A stretch of 64,000 bases of DNA from Flavobacterium cyanobacteriorum (GTDB taxonomy: Bacteria > Bacteroidota > Bacteroidia > Flavobacteriales > Flavobacteriaceae): assembly GCF_002251835.1 (NCBI RefSeq), contig NZ_NOXV01000304.1:6149-70148 (forward strand), read 5' to 3'. The notes under the pieces are model-generated. The model searched no databases. It had not been told where the DNA came from and saw only the letters and a list, made by a program, of their open reading frames with translations. Position numbers and translations under genes: made by a program. This document shows positions 62,931 through 64,000 of this stretch, one piece after another (the first letter of the stretch is position 1; every line of letters starts with the position of its first letter).

Positions 62931-64000
62931 ATGAAGAAAAAGCTTATAAGGATTACCACAGTACCTATTTCCATGAATATTTTACTGAAAGGGCAGCTTA
63001 AATTTATGAATGAGCATTTTGATGTAATTGGTGTAACAGGGCGTGATGAAAAACACTTTGATGAAGTTACCCTGCGCGAGGGTGTCCGTATGCATGCCAT
63101 AGACATGAAACGTACAATAAGCCCTCTCAATGATTTGCTTACATTATTTAAACTATACAGATTTATAAAAAATGAGAAGCCTTACATTGTCCATACCCAC
63201 ACCCCAAAAGCCGGCCTTTTGGGTATGCTTGCGGCTAAATTTGCCGGTGTACCGGTAAAGATGCATACCGTAGCGGGAATGCCGCTGCTTGGTACAAAAG
63301 GCTTAAAAAGGATATTGCTAAACAATATTGAAAAAATCACGTATTTATGCGCCGATAAAATTTACCCCAACTCTAAAGGGTTAAAAGATATAATTATAAA
63401 ACATAAATTTTGCCGCCCTGATAAACTGAAAATTATTGCAAATGGCAGTTCAAACGGGATAAATACCGAATTTTTTTCCACAGATTATACCGGCGATAAA
63501 ATACAGCTAAAGCAAGATTTAAAACATGAATTAGGTATTAAACCTGCCGATATTGTTTATACCTTTGTGGGCAGGCTCTGCACGGAAAAAGGTATAAACG
63601 AATTAATTGGCGCTTTTACAAAACTCTTGTGTAGTTATAACAATGTAAAGCTTCTGCTAGTAGGGCCTTTTGAAAAAGAAAATGGTGTACTGGGTCAGGA
63701 AACAATTAAGCAGATACAAAATGTTCCCGGGATATTGGCTGTAGGGAGGCATGATGATATAAGGCCTTATCTGTTATGCAGCGATATATTTGTCTTTCCC
63801 AGCTACAGGGAAGGTTTTCCTAATGTAGTCCTGCAGGCAGGCGCCATGGGATTGCCATGTATAGTAACAGATATTAACGGATGTAATGAAATAATTACAG
63901 ATGGGCATAATGGCCTTATTATTCCCGTTAAAGATTCTGGGGCGTTGTACATGGCGCTGGAAAAATTATATACAGATTCTGCCCTAAGGGAAAAACTTTC
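62931..64000 (+). CDS. Glycosyltransferase family 4, cut by the window end
   Basis: The frame is open from the ATG at 62931 to the end of the window, giving 356 complete codons with no stop. It reads MKKKLIRITTVPISMN, then VHTHTPKAGLLGMLAAKFAG, FVGRLCTEKGINELIGAF and FPSYREGFPNVVLQAGAMGLPC, the GT4 EX7E-type region with Gln in place of the second Glu. The PKAG and EGFPNV stretches are like PglA/WbnK/CapM-type transferases that add amino sugars. About 20 more residues are probably missing beyond the edge. The Gln substitution, if real, is worth checking. Confidence 0.85.
   Translation, partial: MKKKLIRITTVPISMNILLKGQLKFMNEHFDVIGVTGRDEKHFDEVTLREGVRMHAIDMKRTISPLNDLLTLFKLYRFIKNEKPYIVHTHTPKAGLLGMLAAKFAGVPVKMHTVAGMPLLGTKGLKRILLNNIEKITYLCADKIYPNSKGLKDIIIKHKFCRPDKLKIIANGSSNGINTEFFSTDYTGDKIQLKQDLKHELGIKPADIVYTFVGRLCTEKGINELIGAFTKLLCSYNNVKLLLVGPFEKENGVLGQETIKQIQNVPGILAVGRHDDIRPYLLCSDIFVFPSYREGFPNVVLQAGAMGLPCIVTDINGCNEIITDGHNGLIIPVKDSGALYMALEKLYTDSALREKL

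Noticed and set aside
1-64000. CRISPR arrays, insertion sequences, prophage genes and rRNA genes.
   Set aside because: No regularly spaced direct repeats, transposase or integrase motifs, phage structural genes or rRNA segments were seen when reading both strands.

Overview
The window reads as a chromosomal segment of a Bacteroidota bacterium, most likely a Flavobacteriaceae member close to Flavobacterium. Evidence: the order tRNA-Thr, tuf, tRNA-Trp, secE, nusG, rplKAJL, rpoBC, DUF3467; several candidate promoters of the Bacteroidota -7 type (TAnnTTTG); almost no Shine-Dalgarno sequences; and families typical of this group (DUF4290, DUF493, CarboxypepD_reg-like, a DsbD with an N-terminal corrector domain). 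No rRNA, insertion sequence, prophage or CRISPR array was seen.

Region 1 (1-13165) is the translation/transcription core. Two tRNAs flank tuf, followed by secE-nusG, four ribosomal protein genes, rpoB, rpoC and a DUF3467 gene, closed by a clear terminator. Hairpins after tuf, rplL and rpoB probably tune expression inside the block. Region 2 (13350-36880) is a mixed housekeeping and accessory stretch: an OmpW-like protein, lpd, a RelE/ParE-type toxin-antitoxin pair converging on a HepT/MntA pair, pabB, tilS, a DsbD-like reductase, a four-gene exported operon (isochorismatase-like hydrolase, YtcJ-type amidohydrolase, DoxX, alginate-export-type porin), a structured repeat, a DUF2892 protein, murA (Asp at the catalytic Cys position), DUF4290, DUF493, an AlkB-like dioxygenase, a PfkB kinase, several small unknown genes, a CoA-binding protein, a sodium:solute symporter and recR.

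Region 3 (37073 to the window end) is a surface-polysaccharide locus, all on the + strand and not finished at 64000. It opens with nucleotide-sugar genes (UDP-GlcNAc 4-epimerase and 6-dehydrogenase of Vi-antigen type, UDP-glucose dehydrogenase, mannose-1-phosphate guanylyltransferase) and a NusG paralogue of the RfaH/UpxY kind. A near-complete CMP-legionaminic acid pathway follows (legB, legC, legH, legI, legG, a ptmE-like guanylyltransferase, legF). A formyltransferase and a PIG-L deacetylase are interleaved in it, which suggests an N-acyl-modified legionaminic acid. Then come a Wzx-type flippase, a candidate sialyltransferase-like enzyme, a Wzy/EpsG-like polymerase, two tandem paralogues with a DDWGS/FHGREH signature, an AsnB-type amidotransferase, a GT-D glycosyltransferase, three GT4 glycosyltransferases (the last cut by the window end) and a UDP-glucuronate 4-epimerase. 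Many junctions overlap by 1-11 bases and several genes start with GTG, so the genes are probably translated in a coupled way from a long transcript.

Read together, the locus predicts a Wzx/Wzy-type glycan containing N-acetylhexosaminuronic acid (possibly amidated), glucuronic/galacturonic acid, mannose or a mannose-derived sugar, and a legionaminic acid derivative. All functions are inferred from sequence motifs and remembered family features; no database search was run.
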